Part shown: one piece after another, positions 51,651 to 61,133 of the stretch
Position numbering within the stretch: position 1 is the first letter of the stretch
How the letters are laid out: each line of letters begins with the position of its first letter
NCBI RefSeq assembly: GCF_010686705.1
Contig: NZ_JAAGWY010000002.1
Coordinates: 954,001 to 1,018,000 of the forward strand
Source: Leifsonia tongyongensis
GTDB lineage: Bacteria; Actinomycetota; Actinomycetes; Actinomycetales; Microbacteriaceae
Direction: 5' to 3'
Length of the DNA: 64,000 nucleotides
The notes under the pieces: generated by a model
What the model saw: only the letters and a program-made list of their open reading frames with translations
Told to the model about the DNA's origin: nothing
Databases searched by the model: none
Made by a program: the position numbers and the translations under genes

Positions 51651-51729
51651 AACGAAAAACCCCCGGAAAACCGGGGGCTTCATTCAGCTCGAAAGCTGGG
51701 GTACCTGGACTCGAACCAAGAACAACTGA
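51651..51729. repeat. att-like direct repeat, right copy (within intact tRNA-Gln)
   Basis: This 79-bp copy covers the 3' half of the intact tRNA-Gln and its terminator (stem CCCCCGG with CCGGGGG at 51660-51677, T-run on the minus strand). It is about 97 percent identical to 50412-50489. In the usual scheme this half was supplied by the incoming element and restored the tRNA. Confidence 0.88.
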
Positions 51730-51767
51730 ACCAGAATCAGCCGTGTTGCCAATTACACCATACCCCA
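51696..51767 (-). tRNA. tRNA-Gln (anticodon CTG)
   Basis: The 72-nt cloverleaf has acceptor arms TGGGGTA and TACCCCA with discriminator G. The anticodon loop TTCTGGT gives CTG for CAG codons. T-arm contains GGTTCGAGTCC. No encoded CCA. A terminator follows at 51660-51677. The gene is complete and served as the integration target described above. Confidence 0.95.
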
Positions 51768-51807
51768 CTGGCCCACACCGAAGTCCGGGCCGAGTGTCAA
51801 CTTTAGC

Positions 51808-52770
51808 CTACTGGGAGGGCGCAGCCAAAACCGACGCCGCCTCGGCAATGGACTGCCCGATCAGGTCACGATTCACCGTCGCTGCGACGACTGCTCCGGC
51901 CCCCGCAGCGACGATCAGCTGCTGCGGTCCGGGCGGTGTGGAGTCCCCCGCTGCGTACATGCCGGGCACGGATGTGCGTCCCTTAGCATCGACCACGATG
52001 AGGCCTTCGGCATCACGTTCGAGGCCGAGGCCGTCCGCAAAGTCGAGCGCCGGAGTCCATACCGGCCGGACGAATCCGCCGACCCGCTCGACGACGGTGC
52101 CGTCCTGCAGGCGGATGCCCGTCATGACGCCTCGCTCCCCCTCGACGTCGTCGATCCGGCGACGCTCCACGACGACACCACGCCCGACCAGGCGCGCCTC
52201 GTCGTCAGCCGTGATCGCCCCCACACCGTTGGTGAAGACGACGAGGTCGCTCGACCACTGGCTGAGCAGGAGCGCCCGCTCGGCGAGGTCGTCGGATTCG
52301 CCGATGAGCGCGAGCGCGGCATCCGATTTCTCGTAGCCGTCGCATTCGACGCAACTGTGAAGGTGGGTGCCGTAGTACGCCCGGAGGCTCGGGATGGCGG
52401 GCAGCGACTCGGAGAGCCCGCTCGCGATGACGACAGCGGTCGCGACCACGTCGATGTCGGCGGCACCGCGAACACCGCGTGCCGTCACACGAAAACCTCG
52501 GCCATCGAGGGGGCGAACAGCGTCCACCACCGCGAACGCGACGTCCCCTTCGTCGTAGCGTTCGACCTCGTCACGGCCCAGCTTGCGGAGCTCGAGCGGC
52601 GAGACGCCGTCCCTGGTGAGGAATCCGCGCGCCAGCAGCGTAGCCGCGTTGCGGGGACGATTGCTGTCGATCACGAGGGTGCGGCGCCGCGCGCGAACGA
52701 GATTCAGCGCAGCGGAGAGGCCCGCCGGTCCGCCGCCGATGACGATGACATCCGCTGTCTCCTGTGCCAT
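51808..52770 (-). CDS. Thioredoxin-reductase-like FAD/NAD(P)-dependent oxidoreductase
   Basis: A 320-residue flavoprotein. FAD-binding GGGPAGLSAALNLVRARR is at the start, the redox-active motif is CVECDGYE near residue 138 (CxxCDG as in thioredoxin reductase), and GMYAAGDSTPPGPQQLIVAAGAG is the second FAD motif. The NAD(P) region lacks an ideal GxGxxA motif (LIGESDDLAE instead). No thioredoxin gene is next to it. It could reduce a thioredoxin-like partner or act as a stand-alone oxidoreductase. Confidence 0.87.
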   Translation of the reverse strand: MAQETADVIVIGGGPAGLSAALNLVRARRRTLVIDSNRPRNAATLLARGFLTRDGVSPLELRKLGRDEVERYDEGDVAFAVVDAVRPLDGRGFRVTARGVRGAADIDVVATAVVIASGLSESLPAIPSLRAYYGTHLHSCVECDGYEKSDAALALIGESDDLAERALLLSQWSSDLVVFTNGVGAITADDEARLVGRGVVVERRRIDDVEGERGVMTGIRLQDGTVVERVGGFVRPVWTPALDFADGLGLERDAEGLIVVDAKGRTSVPGMYAAGDSTPPGPQQLIVAAGAGAVVAATVNRDLIGQSIAEAASVLAAPSQ

Positions 52771-52782
52771 GGCACCCTCCGC

Positions 52783-54303
52783 TCAGCCGGCGAGTGCCGC
52801 GCTGAGACGGTCGAGGCGTGCAAGGGTCTCGGATTTCCCCAGGATCTGCATCGACTCGAAGAGCGGAGGTGAGACGCGGCGTCCGGACACAGCGACGCGC
52901 AGGGGCCCGAACGCCACCCGCGGCTTGAGTCCGAGTCCTTCGATGAGGGCGTCCCGCAGCGCGGATTCGATCGTGTCGTGCGTCCACTCGGCTTCGCGCA
53001 CGAGCTCGAGGGCGCCGAGCGACGCGGCGAGGATCTCCCCGGCGTTCGCAGGGAGGGATGCACGTGCGTCGTCCTCGACGACCAGGGAGTCCGCATCCGT
53101 GAACAGGAACCCGAGCATCCCCGGGGTCTCCCCCAGCAGCTGCACACGCTCCTGGACGAGCGGCGCAGCCTCGGCGAGGATCGCGGCGTCGTGCTCGCTG
53201 ACCGGTTCGCTGAGCACGTCGGCTGCGACCAGGTAGGGCACGGTGCGCGCGGCGAAGTCGTCGACGTCGAGCAGGCGGATGTGGTCGCCGTTGATCGACT
53301 CGGCCTTCTTGACGTCGAACCGCGCGGGGTTGGGGTTCACGTTCACTACGTCGAACGCGGCCACCATCTCGTCGACGGAGAAAACGTCCCGGTCGTGTGT
53401 GAGCGACCACCCGAGCAGGGCGAGGTAGTTGACGAGGCCCTCGGGGATGAATCCGCGGTCACGATGGTGGAAGAGGTTCGACTCGGGGTCGCGCTTGGAG
53501 AGCTTCTTGTTGCCCTCGCCCATCACGTAGGGAAGGTGACCGAAGCGCGGGACGAACGTCGTGAGACCGATGTCGATGAGCGCGTGGTAGAGCGCGATCT
53601 GGCGCGGCGTCGAGGAGAGCAGGTCTTCTCCGCGGAGCACGTGGGTCACGCCCATGAGTGCGTCGTCCACCGGGTTGACGAAGGGATAGAGCGGATGCCC
53701 GTTGGGACGCACCACGACGAAGTCGCTGAACGATCCGGCCGGGAAGGTGATCTCGCCGCGAACCAGATCATGGAAGCTGAGGTCGGCGTCAGGCACGCGA
53801 AGACGAAGAGCGGGCTCGCGCCCCTCCGCGCGGTACGCCGCACGCTGGTCGTCGGTGAGGTCGCGCTCGAAGTTGTCGTAGCCGAGCTTCGGGTCGCGCC
53901 CGAGCGAGACGTTGCGCGCCTCGATCTCCTCGCCGGTGGCGAAGCTCTCGTAGATGTGGCCGGACGCCTTCAGCTTCTCGACCACGTCGCGGTAGATGTC
54001 GTAACGCTGCGACTGGCGGTACGGGCCGTCGGGGCCGCCGACGTCGACGCCCTCATCCCAGTTCAGGTTGAGCCAGGTGAGCGCGTCGATGATCTGCGCG
54101 TAGCTCTCCTCGCTGTCGCGGGCAGCGTCGGTGTCTTCGATGCGGAAGATCAGTTTGCCGCCGGTGTGCCGCGCGTAGGCCCAGTTGAACAGGGCGGTTC
54201 GGATCAGGCCGACGTGCGGAGTGCCGGTCGGCGACGGGCAGAAGCGAACGCGGACGTCGGCGCCGGTCGCCGTTGAGAAGGGATGCGCAGTGGAGTCAGA
54301 CAT
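52783..54303 (-). CDS. gltX: Glutamate-tRNA ligase
   Basis: Class I aminoacyl-tRNA synthetase of 506 residues that charges tRNA-Glu (and usually tRNA-Gln for later amidation). The HIGH-like motif is [17 protein letters not shown] near residue 25 and the KMSKS-like motif is [10 protein letters not shown] near residue 270. A complete C-terminal anticodon-binding domain follows. Both tRNA genes it serves are in this window. 12 bp separates it from the oxidoreductase gene. Confidence 0.97.
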   Translation of the reverse strand: MSDSTAHPFSTATGADVRVRFCPSPTGTPHVGLIRTALFNWAYARHTGGKLIFRIEDTDAARDSEESYAQIIDALTWLNLNWDEGVDVGGPDGPYRQSQRYDIYRDVVEKLKASGHIYESFATGEEIEARNVSLGRDPKLGYDNFERDLTDDQRAAYRAEGREPALRLRVPDADLSFHDLVRGEITFPAGSFSDFVVVRPNGHPLYPFVNPVDDALMGVTHVLRGEDLLSSTPRQIALYHALIDIGLTTFVPRFGHLPYVMGEGNKKLSKRDPESNLFHHRDRGFIPEGLVNYLALLGWSLTHDRDVFSVDEMVAAFDVVNVNPNPARFDVKKAESINGDHIRLLDVDDFAARTVPYLVAADVLSEPVSEHDAAILAEAAPLVQERVQLLGETPGMLGFLFTDADSLVVEDDARASLPANAGEILAASLGALELVREAEWTHDTIESALRDALIEGLGLKPRVAFGPLRVAVSGRRVSPPLFESMQILGKSETLARLDRLSAALAG

Positions 54304-54344
54304 ACGGTGCCCATTCTATGGGGCGGCTACTGCCTGCTGGGCGG

Positions 54345-55118
54345 CTACTGCGCCCTGGCCCGCACCGGATTGCTCAGTGAGCCGATGCCCGAGATCTCGA
54401 TCTCGACCGTGTCCCCGTCGACGATGGGACCGACGCCCGCGGGGGTGCCGGTCAGGATCACGTCGCCGGGAAGAAGCGTCCAGACGCTCGACGCGTATTC
54501 GACGATCTCGGCGACGCCGTGCACCATGTCCGTGAGAACGCCGTCCTGTTTGAGCTCGCCGTTGACGCGTGTGCGCAAAGTGGCCTGCGACGGATCGAAC
54601 TCCGTCTCGATGATCGGCCCGAGCGGGCAGAACGTGTCGAAGCCTTTGGCCCGCGCCCACTGCCCGTCGGTCTTCTGCAGGTCACGTGCCGTGACATCGT
54701 TGGCGACCGTGTACCCGAACACATAGTCGGCGAAATTCTGCGCGGACACGTTCTTGGCGATGCGACCGATGACCACGGCGAGTTCCCCCTCGAAGTCGAC
54801 CTGCTTCGACTGCGGAGGAAGCACGATGGTGTCGCCCGGACCGATGACCGCCGTGTTGGGCTTGAGGAACAGCAGGGGCGCTTCCGGGGCCTCCCCACCC
54901 ATCTCCGCGGCGTGCTCGCGGTAGTTCTTACCGACGGCGACCACCTTCGAGCGCGGGATCACGGGCGCGAGCAGCGAGCTGACCTTGCCCAGGGGAACGC
55001 GCTCACCGGTCGTGTCGAAGCCGGCGAACATCGGGTCGCCGGCCAGCACCACCAGCTCGTTCTCGTCGACGATTCCGTAGGACAACGTGCCTTCGTGGCT
55101 GAAACGTGCGATCTTCAC
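54345..55118 (-). CDS. Fumarylacetoacetate hydrolase-family protein
   Basis: A 257-residue FAH-fold enzyme. The family motif VGKNYREHAAEMGGEAP is near residue 62, metal ligands sit in DFEGELAVVIGR, and TGTPAGVGPIVDGDTVEIEI is near the C-terminus. Members hydrolyse or decarboxylate oxo-acids (acylpyruvase, oxaloacetate decarboxylase and others). It lies 41 bp upstream of gltX, as in many actinobacteria. GTG start. Confidence 0.9.
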   Translation of the reverse strand: MKIARFSHEGTLSYGIVDENELVVLAGDPMFAGFDTTGERVPLGKVSSLLAPVIPRSKVVAVGKNYREHAAEMGGEAPEAPLLFLKPNTAVIGPGDTIVLPPQSKQVDFEGELAVVIGRIAKNVSAQNFADYVFGYTVANDVTARDLQKTDGQWARAKGFDTFCPLGPIIETEFDPSQATLRTRVNGELKQDGVLTDMVHGVAEIVEYASSVWTLLPGDVILTGTPAGVGPIVDGDTVEIEISGIGSLSNPVRARAQ

Positions 55119-55127
55119 TCTCCGAGC

Positions 55128-56093
55128 CTAGCGATCGGCCGGGTTGAGCATCCATTCGCTTGCATCCAGATTCAGCAGTACCTCCGCGACGGCTGCGATC
55201 GCGGGAACCTGGTCTGCCCCCACCGAGCCGACCAGGTTGACGGTGCGATGATCCCGGTTCGAGGTGGGACGGATGACCACGCCGGGGTGAAGGCCGGCGG
55301 ATGCGACCGCGAGCGACGGGAGGAGGGCGACGCCGACACGTTCGGCGACCATGCTCAGCACGGCGATGAAGTTGTCGGTCTCGTAGGCGATGCGCGGGCT
55401 GAAGTCGCGCTGGTCGGTCAGTTCGAGAAGGTGGCCGCGGCAACGGGGGCAGCCGGCGATCCACGGCTCGTCGGCCAGCGACGCGAGGTCCACGGTGGGT
55501 TCGGAGGCCAGCGGATGCCCGGCGGGGAGCGCGATCACCATCTCGTCGAACCAGACCGGCACCACCGCGAGTCCGCGAGCGCTCTCCTTGTGCGGATCGA
55601 CCCGGTCGCCCGGGTAGCTGAACGTGATCGCGAGGTCTGCGGACTGCGAGCGCACGGACTGCACGGCCTCCGGAGGTTCCGCCTCCGTGTAGGTGATCCG
55701 CACGCCGGGATGCGTGCCGGCCATGGTCCGCAACAGGCGGGGAACGATCGTCGATGACGCCGACGGGAAGGCTGCGAGGCGCACCCGGCCCGATCGAAGT
55801 CCCGAGAGATCCGCGAGTTCGCCCGCCGCCGCGTCGAGTGCGGTCGTCACGGTCGACGCGTGGCGCGCGAGCACGCGACCCGCCTCGGTGAGCGCAACCC
55901 CCCGGCCCACCCGGGAGACCACCGGCATGCCGATACGGGCTTCGAGCCGTTTCAGGTGCTGGCTGATCGCGGGCTGGCTGTACCCGAGGGCGGATGCGGC
56001 TCCTGTGATCGTTCCGTGGTCGGCGACGGCGCGCACGACTCGGAGCGCGTGCGAATCGAGGTCGAGGTGGATGGCATCCGGTGTACGCGTCAT
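55128..56093 (-). CDS. LysR-family transcriptional regulator
   Basis: A 321-residue regulator starting at the ATG at 56093. The N-terminal winged helix-turn-helix is HALRVVRAVADHGTITGAASALGYSQPAISQHLKRLE (residues about 12-49; only the core is diagnostic), followed by the LysR substrate-binding domain. It is divergent from an aminotransferase gene, with an inverted repeat between, so it probably controls that gene and itself. Confidence 0.92.
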   Translation of the reverse strand: MTRTPDAIHLDLDSHALRVVRAVADHGTITGAASALGYSQPAISQHLKRLEARIGMPVVSRVGRGVALTEAGRVLARHASTVTTALDAAAGELADLSGLRSGRVRLAAFPSASSTIVPRLLRTMAGTHPGVRITYTEAEPPEAVQSVRSQSADLAITFSYPGDRVDPHKESARGLAVVPVWFDEMVIALPAGHPLASEPTVDLASLADEPWIAGCPRCRGHLLELTDQRDFSPRIAYETDNFIAVLSMVAERVGVALLPSLAVASAGLHPGVVIRPTSNRDHRTVNLVGSVGADQVPAIAAVAEVLLNLDASEWMLNPADR

Positions 56094-56120
56094 GCGACGA
56101 ATCATAACGTGAAGCAATGG

Positions 56121-56149
56121 ATTCGATCACACACTGGCTCTGGTCGAAT
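56121..56149. promoter_or_regulatory. Inverted repeat, likely LysR-type operator
   Basis: ATTCGA at 56121-56126 and TCGAAT at 56144-56149 form a dyad with 17 bp between, in the gap between the divergent LysR and aminotransferase genes. The position and arm-to-arm spacing suit a LysR tetramer site, although the classic T-N11-A core is not obvious. Confidence 0.5.
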
Positions 56150-56175
56150 GTATGAGTTTGCCTCACGCTGGGTTC

Positions 56176-57267
56176 ATGCCCACCCGGACGCCCGACCGCA
56201 TCACCGACCGCATCAGCGACCGCATCACCATCGAAGAGGCGCGCACCCACTTCGCTGCGGGGCCGCGCTACCTTGCAGCCTGCACGCAAGGCCTCCCGCT
56301 CCGCGAGACGCTCGAGGCGTCACGTGCCGACCTCGACACGTGGGAGCGTGGGCACACCCACGCGGCCGATTACGACATCCCGGTCGCATCCGCCCGTGCG
56401 TCGTTCGCCGAGCTCGTCAACGTCGAGCCGAGCCGCGTGGCCATCGGATCGCAGGTATCCGCGCTCGCGAGCGTCGTCGCGGCAGCCGCGCCCGACGGTG
56501 CGGAGATCGTCTGCGTCGACGGAGACTTCAGCTCCATCGTCTTCCCGTTCCTCGTCCAGGCGCATCGCGGGGTGAGCGTGCGCCACGTGCCTCTCGCACG
56601 ACTCGCGGAGGAGATCGGACCGAGAACGTGGCTCGTGGCCTTCTCGCTGGTCCAGTCGGCGACCGGCGAGATCGCCGACGCCCAGGCCGTCGCGCGCGCC
56701 GCACGTGCCAACGACGCCTTCACGCTCTGCGACGTGACCCAGGCCGCCGGGTGGCTGCCCGTCGACGCCGGCGAATTCGACGTCACCGTCTGCAGCGCCT
56801 ACAAATGGCTGTGCTCACCACGCGGCTCCGCCTTCATGGTCGTCACCGAACGCATCCAGCCCGTGCTGCGGCCCATCCAGGCTGGTTGGTACGCGGGCGA
56901 CGACCCGTGGAAGTCCTGCTACGGACCCGACATGCCTTTGGCGACGGATGCCCGCCAGTTCGACGTCTCCCCCGCGTGGCCGGTCTGGCCGGGCACCGCT
57001 GCAGCCCTCGACGTCTTCCGACGCCTCGACCTGGACGCCGTGCAGGCGCACGCCTCCGGGCTCGGCGATGCGCTGTGCGCCCGGCTGGATCTCGAAGCGA
57101 AAGGCCAGGCGATCGTGACCTGGCACGACGTGGACGGGCGCGACCTGGCTGCCCTCACCGCTGCGGGCATCCGGGCGTCCGGACGCGCCGGACGCGCCCG
57201 GGTCGCCTTCCACCTCTGGAACACCCCGGACGACGTCGACGCCGTCGTGTCAGCGCTACGCCGCTGA
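56176..57267 (+). CDS. Class V aminotransferase-family PLP enzyme
   Basis: A 363-residue PLP enzyme. The cofactor lysine is in VCSAYKWLCSPRGSAF near residue 210, with the aspartate in LCDVTQAAG. It resembles the cysteine desulfurase/kynureninase-like group. Two starts are possible: ATG 56152 and ATG 56176; I use the second because the operator-like dyad ends at 56149. Residues 7-18 are three DRIT/DRIS units coded by a 12-bp tandem repeat. Substrate unknown; probably under the divergent LysR. Confidence 0.82.
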   Translation: MPTRTPDRITDRISDRITIEEARTHFAAGPRYLAACTQGLPLRETLEASRADLDTWERGHTHAADYDIPVASARASFAELVNVEPSRVAIGSQVSALASVVAAAAPDGAEIVCVDGDFSSIVFPFLVQAHRGVSVRHVPLARLAEEIGPRTWLVAFSLVQSATGEIADAQAVARAARANDAFTLCDVTQAAGWLPVDAGEFDVTVCSAYKWLCSPRGSAFMVVTERIQPVLRPIQAGWYAGDDPWKSCYGPDMPLATDARQFDVSPAWPVWPGTAAALDVFRRLDLDAVQAHASGLGDALCARLDLEAKGQAIVTWHDVDGRDLAALTAAGIRASGRAGRARVAFHLWNTPDDVDAVVSALRR

Positions 57268-57294
57268 ACCAGCCGGCGAACGAAAGGCGGGAGG

Positions 57295-58410
57295 TCAGCC
57301 GTCGAGGCGGGTCATCCAGTTGTGGCGGTCCGGGCGACGGCCGTACTGGATGCCGGTCAGCTCGTCGCGCAGCGACATCGTGAGCTCACCTGCAGGCGCC
57401 GTGATGTCGCCGAGGGTGAAGCCCTCCGCCTTGAGTTCGCCGATCGGCGTGATGACCGCTGCTGTGCCGCACGCGAAGACCTCGACGATGTCGCCCGACT
57501 CGGAGCCGACGCGCCACTCGTCGATTGACACGCGGCGCTCTTCGACCTTGTGGCCGCGGTCACGGGCGAGCTGGAGCACCGAATTCAGCGTGATGCCTTC
57601 GAGGATGCTCTCCGACTGCGGGGTCACGAGCGTGCCGTCCTTGTAGACCAGCACCACGTTCATCCCGCCGAGTTCCTCGAGCCACTTGCCTTCGGTCGAG
57701 TCGAGGAACAGCACCTGCGCGCATCCGTGATCGTACGCCTCCGACTGCGGGAGCAGGCTCGACGCGTAGTTGCCTCCGGTCTTGGCCGCGCCGGTGCCCC
57801 CCTTGCCCGCCCGTGAGTAGTGGTCGGACAGCCAGATCGACACCGGGCTGACGCCCCCGGGGAAGTAAGCGCCCGCCGGGCTCGCGATCACGTAGTAGGC
57901 GACCTTGTTCGCCGGCCGGACGCCGAGGAACGCCTCCTTGGCGAACATGAAGGGCCGCAGGTAGAGGCTCGTCTCCGCGGCATCCGGAACCCAGTCGCCG
58001 TCGACCGCGATGAGCTGCTTCAGCGACTCCAGGAAGTACTCGACCGGGAGCTCGGGAAGGGCGAGCCGGTGCGCCGAGCGCTGCATGCGCGCGGCATTCG
58101 CCTCGGGCCGGAAGGTCCAGATCGAGCCGTCCTCGTGACGGTAGGCCTTCAACCCCTCGAACACTTCCTGCGCGTAGTGCAGCACCGCGGCCGACGGTTC
58201 GAGCTGGATGGGGCCGTACGGCGAGACGCGTGGACGATGCCATCCGCCTTTCGCCGACCAGCAGATGTCGACCATGTGGTCGGTGAAGTGGTTGCCGAAT
58301 CCGGGATTCGCCAGGATCTCCTCGCGCTCCCCACGGCCGCGGGCGGCGAGATTGCGGGTCACGGCGAATTCGAGTGCGGCCGGTGCGGTGGATGTTACGG
58401 GAATGGTCAT
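57295..58410 (-). CDS. ilvE: Branched-chain amino acid aminotransferase
   Basis: Transaminates the 2-oxo acids of Leu, Ile and Val. The 371-residue protein has the PLP lysine in AAKTGGNYASSLLPQ near residue 210 and the family closing motif EVFACGTAAVITPIG. The start MTIPVTSTAPAALEFAVTRN and length are normal. It lies 24 bp downstream of leuB on the same strand, so the leucine enzymes leuB and ilvE are likely cotranscribed. Confidence 0.96.
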   Translation of the reverse strand: MTIPVTSTAPAALEFAVTRNLAARGRGEREEILANPGFGNHFTDHMVDICWSAKGGWHRPRVSPYGPIQLEPSAAVLHYAQEVFEGLKAYRHEDGSIWTFRPEANAARMQRSAHRLALPELPVEYFLESLKQLIAVDGDWVPDAAETSLYLRPFMFAKEAFLGVRPANKVAYYVIASPAGAYFPGGVSPVSIWLSDHYSRAGKGGTGAAKTGGNYASSLLPQSEAYDHGCAQVLFLDSTEGKWLEELGGMNVVLVYKDGTLVTPQSESILEGITLNSVLQLARDRGHKVEERRVSIDEWRVGSESGDIVEVFACGTAAVITPIGELKAEGFTLGDITAPAGELTMSLRDELTGIQYGRRPDRHNWMTRLDG

Positions 58411-58434
58411 GACGATCCTTTGAGAGCTGGTGAA

Positions 58435-59490
58435 CTAATTCTGCGTCAGCAGGGCCGCGATTGTGTCGCCGATTTCGGCGGTCGTGCGATGCGACGGGCC
58501 TCTCGCTGCGAGGTCGGCGATCACAGCGCGATCCACCCGGTCTGCGGCATCGGCCGCTCCGAGGTGCCGGAGCAGGAGCGCGACGGAGAGGATCGCTGCA
58601 GTGGGGTCGGCCTTCTGCTGGCCTGCGATGTCGGGAGCCGACCCGTGAACCGGCTCGAACATGCTGGGGAAATCGCCTTCGGGGTTGATGTTGCCCGAGG
58701 CCGCCAGTCCGATGCCGCCGCTGATCGCGGCCGCGAGATCGGTGAGGATGTCGCCGAAGAGGTTGTCTGTGACGATCACGTCGAATCTAGCAGGATTCGT
58801 CACGAGGAAGATCGTGGCGGCGTCGACGTGGAGGTAGTCGACGACGACCGACGGATGCTCGGCAGCGACCGCGTCGACCGTGCGCTTCCAGAGACTGCCC
58901 GCGAACGTCAGGACATTGGTCTTGTGCACGAGGGTCAGCCTGCCGCGGCGCGACTCGGCCTGCCCGAACGCGTAGCGGACCACCCGTTCAACGCCGAAGG
59001 CGGTGTTGACCGATACCTCGTTCGCCACCTCGTGCGGCGTGCCGACGCGGATCGCACCGCCGTTGCCGACATACGGCCCCTCGGTTCCTTCCCGGACCAC
59101 CACGAAGTCCACCTCTCCCGGGTCGGCCAGGGGGCTGGCGATGCCCGGGAACAAGCGGGTGGGCCGCAGGTTGACGTAGTGGTCGAGCGAGAACCGGAGC
59201 CGGAGCAGCAACCCGCGCTCGATGTTCGCGTTCGCGAGGCGCGGGTCGCCGGGCACGCCGCCGACCGCGCCGAGCAGAATGGCGTCGTGCTGCTCGATCG
59301 CAGCGAGGTCCCCGTCGGTCAGCACATCGCCGGTCTCGAGGAAGCGCCCTGCGCCGAGCGAGAAATGCGTCTTCTCGAACGTGAGGTCGGTGCCTTCCGT
59401 CACCGCATCCAGCACCTTGACGGCTTCGGCGACGACCTCGGGTCCGATGCCATCACCCGGGATGACGGCGAGCTTGAACGACTGCGGCAT
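58435..59490 (-). CDS. leuB: 3-isopropylmalate dehydrogenase
   Basis: Third step of leucine synthesis. The 351-residue protein starts at the ATG at 59490, after a clear AGGAG. Motifs are [20 protein letters not shown] at the start and [20 protein letters not shown] in the middle, with [19 protein letters not shown] near the end. The leuC and leuD genes are about 22 kb away in this window. Confidence 0.96.
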   Translation of the reverse strand: MPQSFKLAVIPGDGIGPEVVAEAVKVLDAVTEGTDLTFEKTHFSLGAGRFLETGDVLTDGDLAAIEQHDAILLGAVGGVPGDPRLANANIERGLLLRLRFSLDHYVNLRPTRLFPGIASPLADPGEVDFVVVREGTEGPYVGNGGAIRVGTPHEVANEVSVNTAFGVERVVRYAFGQAESRRGRLTLVHKTNVLTFAGSLWKRTVDAVAAEHPSVVVDYLHVDAATIFLVTNPARFDVIVTDNLFGDILTDLAAAISGGIGLAASGNINPEGDFPSMFEPVHGSAPDIAGQQKADPTAAILSVALLLRHLGAADAADRVDRAVIADLAARGPSHRTTAEIGDTIAALLTQN

Positions 59491-59585
59491 GACACTCCTG
59501 CGTAGATCTGCTTCCAGTACAGCCAGCGTACCGGTGCGCGCAGCGGACTCTGGTCCTGACCGGGGCAACAGGTTATGGTGAGGTC

Positions 59586-59840
59586 ATGAGCCTCGGCGGC
59601 GGAATCTTCCTCTTCGTGGTGGGCGCGATCCTGGCGTTCGCCATCACAGTCAGCCCCTCCTGGATCGACCTGCAGGTGATGGGCTACATCCTCATGGGCG
59701 CGGGGGTGCTGATCATCATCCTCGGCATCATCCTGCTGGTCAGGAAGCGCCGGTCGACGGTCACCACGCGGGAGGGCATCGACCCTGCAACGGGCCTGCG
59801 CTACAACACCACCGAACGTCGCGACGACGCCGACATCTGA
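59586..59840 (+). CDS. DUF6458-like small membrane protein
   Basis: An 84-residue protein with two helices, GGGIFLFVVGAILAFAITV and MGYILMGAGVLIIILGIILL, then a basic stretch and a hydrophilic tail. The MSLGGGIFLFVVGAILAFA start and SWIDLQVMGYILMGAG are characteristic of a small actinobacterial membrane family without known role. Divergent from leuB and convergent with the sigma-factor gene. Confidence 0.75.
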   Translation: MSLGGGIFLFVVGAILAFAITVSPSWIDLQVMGYILMGAGVLIIILGIILLVRKRRSTVTTREGIDPATGLRYNTTERRDDADI

Positions 59841-59864
59841 GCGCTGCGGATCCGAAGGTGCGGC

Positions 59865-61100
59865 TCAGCCGCCGAGTTCGGCGACCCGCCGCTCGAGGAA
59901 ACGCCTGACCCGGTCGTTCGGCTCGACGGAGATGGCCTCACGGTAGGCGACGACAGCGGCCTCCGGAGCATCCGACCGCCGCAACAGGTCGCCGCGCACC
60001 GCCGCCGCCTGTCCCCGGAGTTGCTGCCCGAGGTCGCCGGCGACGGCGTCGAGCTCCGCCAGGGCCGCCTCGGGGCCGACGTCGTCACTGTAACCCCGCG
60101 CAACGATCCGGCTGAGCTGCGCAGACGGCGACGGCCACACCTCGATGAGGCGGTCGTACAACCGCGCCACCATGGTCCAGTCAGTGGCCCGCCAGGTCGG
60201 GGCGAGCGCATGCAGGCCGGCGATCCCCGCCTGCAGAGCGAAGCGTCCGCGACCGGGAAGCGAACGGGTTGCGAGCTCGACGCCCTCGTCGATCGCGCGC
60301 CTGTCCCACACCGCCCGGTCGGCTTCCTCCAGGGACCGGAGTTCGCCATCCGCGTCGAAACGGGTGCCCTGGCGTGCCTCCGTCAGAAGGAGGAGCGCGA
60401 GAAGACCGGATGCCTCGGGATCTGAGGGCGCGAGCCGCACCAGATCGCGGGCGAGGGCGATCGCATCCCTGCGGAACTCCCTCGTCGACAGCGGACTGCC
60501 CTCGGGAGCCGCGTGCCCGACGGTATAGAGGAGGTACAGCGTCGTGAGCGCATCCGGAACGCGAGCGGCGACCGCGGCCTCGTCGTCGAACGCGAAACGC
60601 GCCTCGGAGTCGCGGATGCGCTTCTTCGCGCGCGTCAGCCGGGCCGCCATCGTGCTCTCGGAGACGAGGAACACCGCCGCGATGTCACGCGTTGCGACAC
60701 CGCAGACGAAGCGCAGCGCCATCGCGACGCGCGCCTCCTCGGCCAGGTCAGGATGGCAGACGAGCAGGATGAGCTCCAGGCGTTCGTCGCCGGTGAAAGT
60801 GAAGGTCTCGTCTGGCATGACGATCTCGTTCGACAGCAGTGCCTCGGTCGCGAGAGCAGGCAGAGTACGGGCCAGCGTCTGCCCTTTGCGGATGGTGTCC
60901 ACCGCGATCCGGCGCGCGACCGTCGTGATCCAGGCGGACGGGTTGCTCACCACGGCACCGTCGGCTTCGGACGCCAGAGCGCGCACGAAGGCCTCCTGTA
61001 CGGAGTCCTCCGCGAGCTGGAGGTCGCCGGTGTACCGCACGACGGCGCCGAGGATGATCGGCCAGTCCTCGCGGAACGCACTCTCGAGCTCGGTGGTCAC
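59865..61100 (-). CDS. ECF-type sigma factor with C-terminal DUF6596 region
   Basis: A 411-residue sigma factor. Region 2 is DLQLAEDSVQEAFVRAL (about residue 25), and region 4 contains FVCGVATRDIAAVFLVSESTMAARLTRAKKRI near residue 145, of which the central part is diagnostic. A long helical C-terminal domain (about 230 residues) is the DUF6596-type extension of this ECF group. GTG start. A YCII gene lies 33 bp upstream on the same strand, the usual partner of this sigma group. Confidence 0.9.
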   Translation of the reverse strand: MTTELESAFREDWPIILGAVVRYTGDLQLAEDSVQEAFVRALASEADGAVVSNPSAWITTVARRIAVDTIRKGQTLARTLPALATEALLSNEIVMPDETFTFTGDERLELILLVCHPDLAEEARVAMALRFVCGVATRDIAAVFLVSESTMAARLTRAKKRIRDSEARFAFDDEAAVAARVPDALTTLYLLYTVGHAAPEGSPLSTREFRRDAIALARDLVRLAPSDPEASGLLALLLLTEARQGTRFDADGELRSLEEADRAVWDRRAIDEGVELATRSLPGRGRFALQAGIAGLHALAPTWRATDWTMVARLYDRLIEVWPSPSAQLSRIVARGYSDDVGPEAALAELDAVAGDLGQQLRGQAAAVRGDLLRRSDAPEAAVVAYREAISVEPNDRVRRFLERRVAELGG

Positions 61101-61133
61101 ACTTCATTCTGCGGCCACCGCGCGCGGATGCCG

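Noticed and set aside
51573-51806. A 77-codon plus-strand protein reading across tRNA-Gln
   Set aside because: It is the translation of the antisense strand of the tRNA gene, a known source of spurious protein records.
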